DNA from: Flammeovirga kamogawensis
GTDB lineage: Bacteria > Bacteroidota > Bacteroidia > Cytophagales > Flammeovirgaceae
Assembly: GCF_018736065.1 (NCBI RefSeq)
Contig: NZ_CP076128.1
Location: 2,046,001-2,110,000, forward strand
Length of the DNA: 64,000 nt
Reading direction: 5' to 3'
In this document: positions 62,869 to 64,000 of the stretch, piece after piece
How the letters are laid out: the number at the start of each line of letters is the position of its first letter
How positions within the stretch are numbered: position 1 is the stretch's first letter
Notes under the pieces: model-generated
Told to the model about the DNA's origin: nothing
The model's database searches: none
Seen by the model: only the letters and a program-made list of their open reading frames with translations
Translations under genes and position numbers: made by a program

Positions 62869-63108
62869 TTATTTCTTCCTTTTTAATAACTCATCTTTAA
62901 TAATACTATCTATACATTCTTCTAGAGAAATATTTTTTTTATTCTTCCGTAGCTGTAAAAATTTTTCATAAATAATAGAGAGTAATTCATTTGAATCAAT
63001 GAACTCTAAATTTATTTCTTTAAACTTTACAGAAGAATAAGCTATAATTTTAGAAAGGTACTGAGGCTCTGGTTCAGTAAATAAAGGTGAGGTAAAGTTG
63101 GTAGTCAT
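62869..63108 (-). CDS. Small hypothetical protein, probable paralogue C
   Basis: 79 aa from the ATG at 63108 (MTTNFTSPLFTEPEP); the longer frame from 63162 adds an Ile/Tyr-rich run likely to be chance. The C-terminal part IIYEKFLQLRKNKKN and LEECIDSIIKDE resembles the helical segment of the two downstream small ORFs, but the beta-like N-terminal half is missing. The protein ends in LLKRKK. It could be a shortened family member or only a chance similarity. Confidence 0.42.
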   Translation of the reverse strand: MTTNFTSPLFTEPEPQYLSKIIAYSSVKFKEINLEFIDSNELLSIIYEKFLQLRKNKKNISLEECIDSIIKDELLKRKK

Positions 63109-63186
63109 GATATAAAAAATTATGAGGTAGTAAAGAATACACAAGAAAGTCTTATTATACAAATACGGTATTTTTTAAGAAATAAA

Positions 63187-63254
63187 AAAAGAACCTGTAA
63201 AAATTACAGGTTCTTTTCACTAAAACTAAACTAACAAACAAACTTCCAACTAAT
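63187..63254 (-). repeat. Conserved 3'-end element, copy 3 (terminator hairpin plus conserved block)
   Basis: The conserved block is at 63254-63222 and the hairpin at 63217-63187 (14-bp stem, AAAAGAACCTGTAA with TTACAGGTTCTTTT), then T7 on the minus strand. It lies 165 nt beyond the stop of the SH3b gene and upstream of small ORF C. Compared with copy 2, stem bases change on both sides so that pairing is kept. Confidence 0.8.
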
Positions 63255-63419
63255 CGAATATTTTTAAAAACTGAGATTTAATCAGTTTGTATTTTCTTGG
63301 TAAATCAACATTTTTTGTTGTTGATATTTCTAAACAAGTATAAATTTTACACTTAAACAAATTTTCATTCAAACTTATTTACATTTCCCTTAATTATTAT
63401 ATTATAGATGTACACAATA

Positions 63420-64000
63420 CTACTTTTTTAAAAATTCTTGATAAACGTAACCAATTTCATTTCTACAATTCACTTTCAACCAACCTTCTTTTATTTCTGT
63501 AATTTCAACAGTTTCATTATTATTTAATCCATTATTAACTAATTTCTCAGAAGATAAATTGGGTTTTTCTCTAATATTCAAATGTCCATTTTTTAATTTC
63601 ACTTTACCCACACAACCATTTTTAGTAATATATTTATCAGATACCCATCCAGATAATCCAATTGTTTGTACCTCTACCCATTCATTTAGAAGACCTTTTA
63701 CTATAATTTCTTCATTATCTTCTAATGTTTTAATTATACTTTCACTAGTAGATGGTCCTTTTCTAAGGTTTAATTTTGATTTTACATTGACGAATGCATG
63801 ATCTCCAACTTTTAGAGGTGAAAGCATATTTTCTACTTCAAGAGTTAAGTCATCTTCAAATAGCAGTTTCTCTTCTTTATGTTTCGATGTAATTTCAATT
63901 TCGAATTCAGAACATAAGTTCAATAATTCATCCATGGTCTTTCTAGACCTAAGAATATCTAAAATGCCATCTTTTTTTATGTGTTTACGCTTTGTTTTTA
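63420..64000 (-). CDS. SH3b-domain protein, 5' end outside the window
   Basis: The frame stays open past the ATG at 63935 to the window edge (KHIKKDGILDILRSRKTMDE), so at least 192 residues are visible and the true start is probably outside. Two bacterial SH3 (SH3b) domains follow each other: VNVKSKLNLRKGPSTSESII..GWVSDKYI and LKNGHLNIREKPNLSSEKLV..GYVYQEFL. SH3b domains bind cell-wall peptides or other proteins. No catalytic domain is visible. The preceding segment (LLNLCSEFEIEITSKHKEEK) is charged and helical. Confidence 0.68.
   Translation of the reverse strand, partial: KTKRKHIKKDGILDILRSRKTMDELLNLCSEFEIEITSKHKEEKLLFEDDLTLEVENMLSPLKVGDHAFVNVKSKLNLRKGPSTSESIIKTLEDNEEIIVKGLLNEWVEVQTIGLSGWVSDKYITKNGCVGKVKLKNGHLNIREKPNLSSEKLVNNGLNNNETVEITEIKEGWLKVNCRNEIGYVYQEFLKK

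Noticed and set aside
63109-63162. N-terminal Ile/Tyr-rich extension of small ORF C as a membrane helix
   Set aside because: The run reads like translated A+T-rich leader and a good ATG follows at 63108.
61391-63254. Three repeated elements read as a CRISPR array
   Set aside because: Copies are about 700 and 1100 nt apart with genes between them, each is a terminator, and there are no spacers or cas genes.

Overview
The window looks like a stretch of chromosome from a low-G+C member of the Bacteroidota, most likely Cytophagales and close to Flammeovirga (the genus is inferred from overall protein flavour, not proven). The supporting signs are a gliding-motility-type C-terminal domain (CHU_C, type IX secretion cargo), a TonB-dependent receptor of the OMP_b-brl_3 type, DUF5686, DUF6702 and DUF2807 proteins, almost no Shine-Dalgarno sequences, and repeated TAnnTTTG promoter -7 boxes typical of the phylum's primary sigma factor. 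No rRNA, tRNA, CRISPR, phage or insertion sequence was found.

Layout. 0-9.6 kb: tail of a spermidine-synthase-like gene, a secreted sulfatase, a TetR-GNAT-rsgA run, a haloalkane dehalogenase, a DUF3592 membrane protein, an MFS transporter and an outer-membrane barrel. 9.7-15.4 kb: six co-oriented genes including the barrel just named (barrel, CrtI-like oxidoreductase fused to an NAD(P)H reductase module, membrane LytTR regulator, YceI, DUF1295, MBL-like), which I read as a possible lipid or isoprenoid redox locus. A four-copy direct repeat that looks like a LytTR operator lies in front of the fusion gene. 15.5-24 kb: DUF5686 protein and M20 peptidase, then a TonB receptor/response regulator/histidine kinase operon.

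24-47.6 kb is mostly housekeeping: a SAM-I riboswitch ahead of a small lipoprotein and metK, a patatin-barrel phospholipase, rodA, accD, fba, a glycosyltransferase, aroC, a STAS protein, purA, an SDR/methyltransferase/nucleotidyltransferase operon, a di-haem peroxidase, a second POTRA-less barrel, pfk, a DUF2807 protein, ccoI and a DMT exporter. 47.6-54.1 kb is the distal half of the dcw cell-wall/division cluster, murG-murC-ftsQ-ftsA-ftsZ. 54.2-60.2 kb holds a large CHU_C protein, DUF6702, a CheY-like regulator, a small conserved protein with a PhnP-like hydrolase, and psd.

60.3-64 kb is the least conventional part: an outer-membrane protein with a long basic tail, three small related ORFs of unknown function, an SH3b protein cut by the window edge, and three copies of a structured 3'-end element (about 30 nt of near-identical sequence followed by a covarying terminator hairpin). 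This region and the LytTR/fusion-oxidoreductase locus are the best candidates for undescribed biology.

Several starts were moved from the longest reading frame to a better-supported ATG. One gene (DUF5686) has no canonical start codon where its domain structure demands one. All functional calls come from reading motifs by eye; no database search was run.
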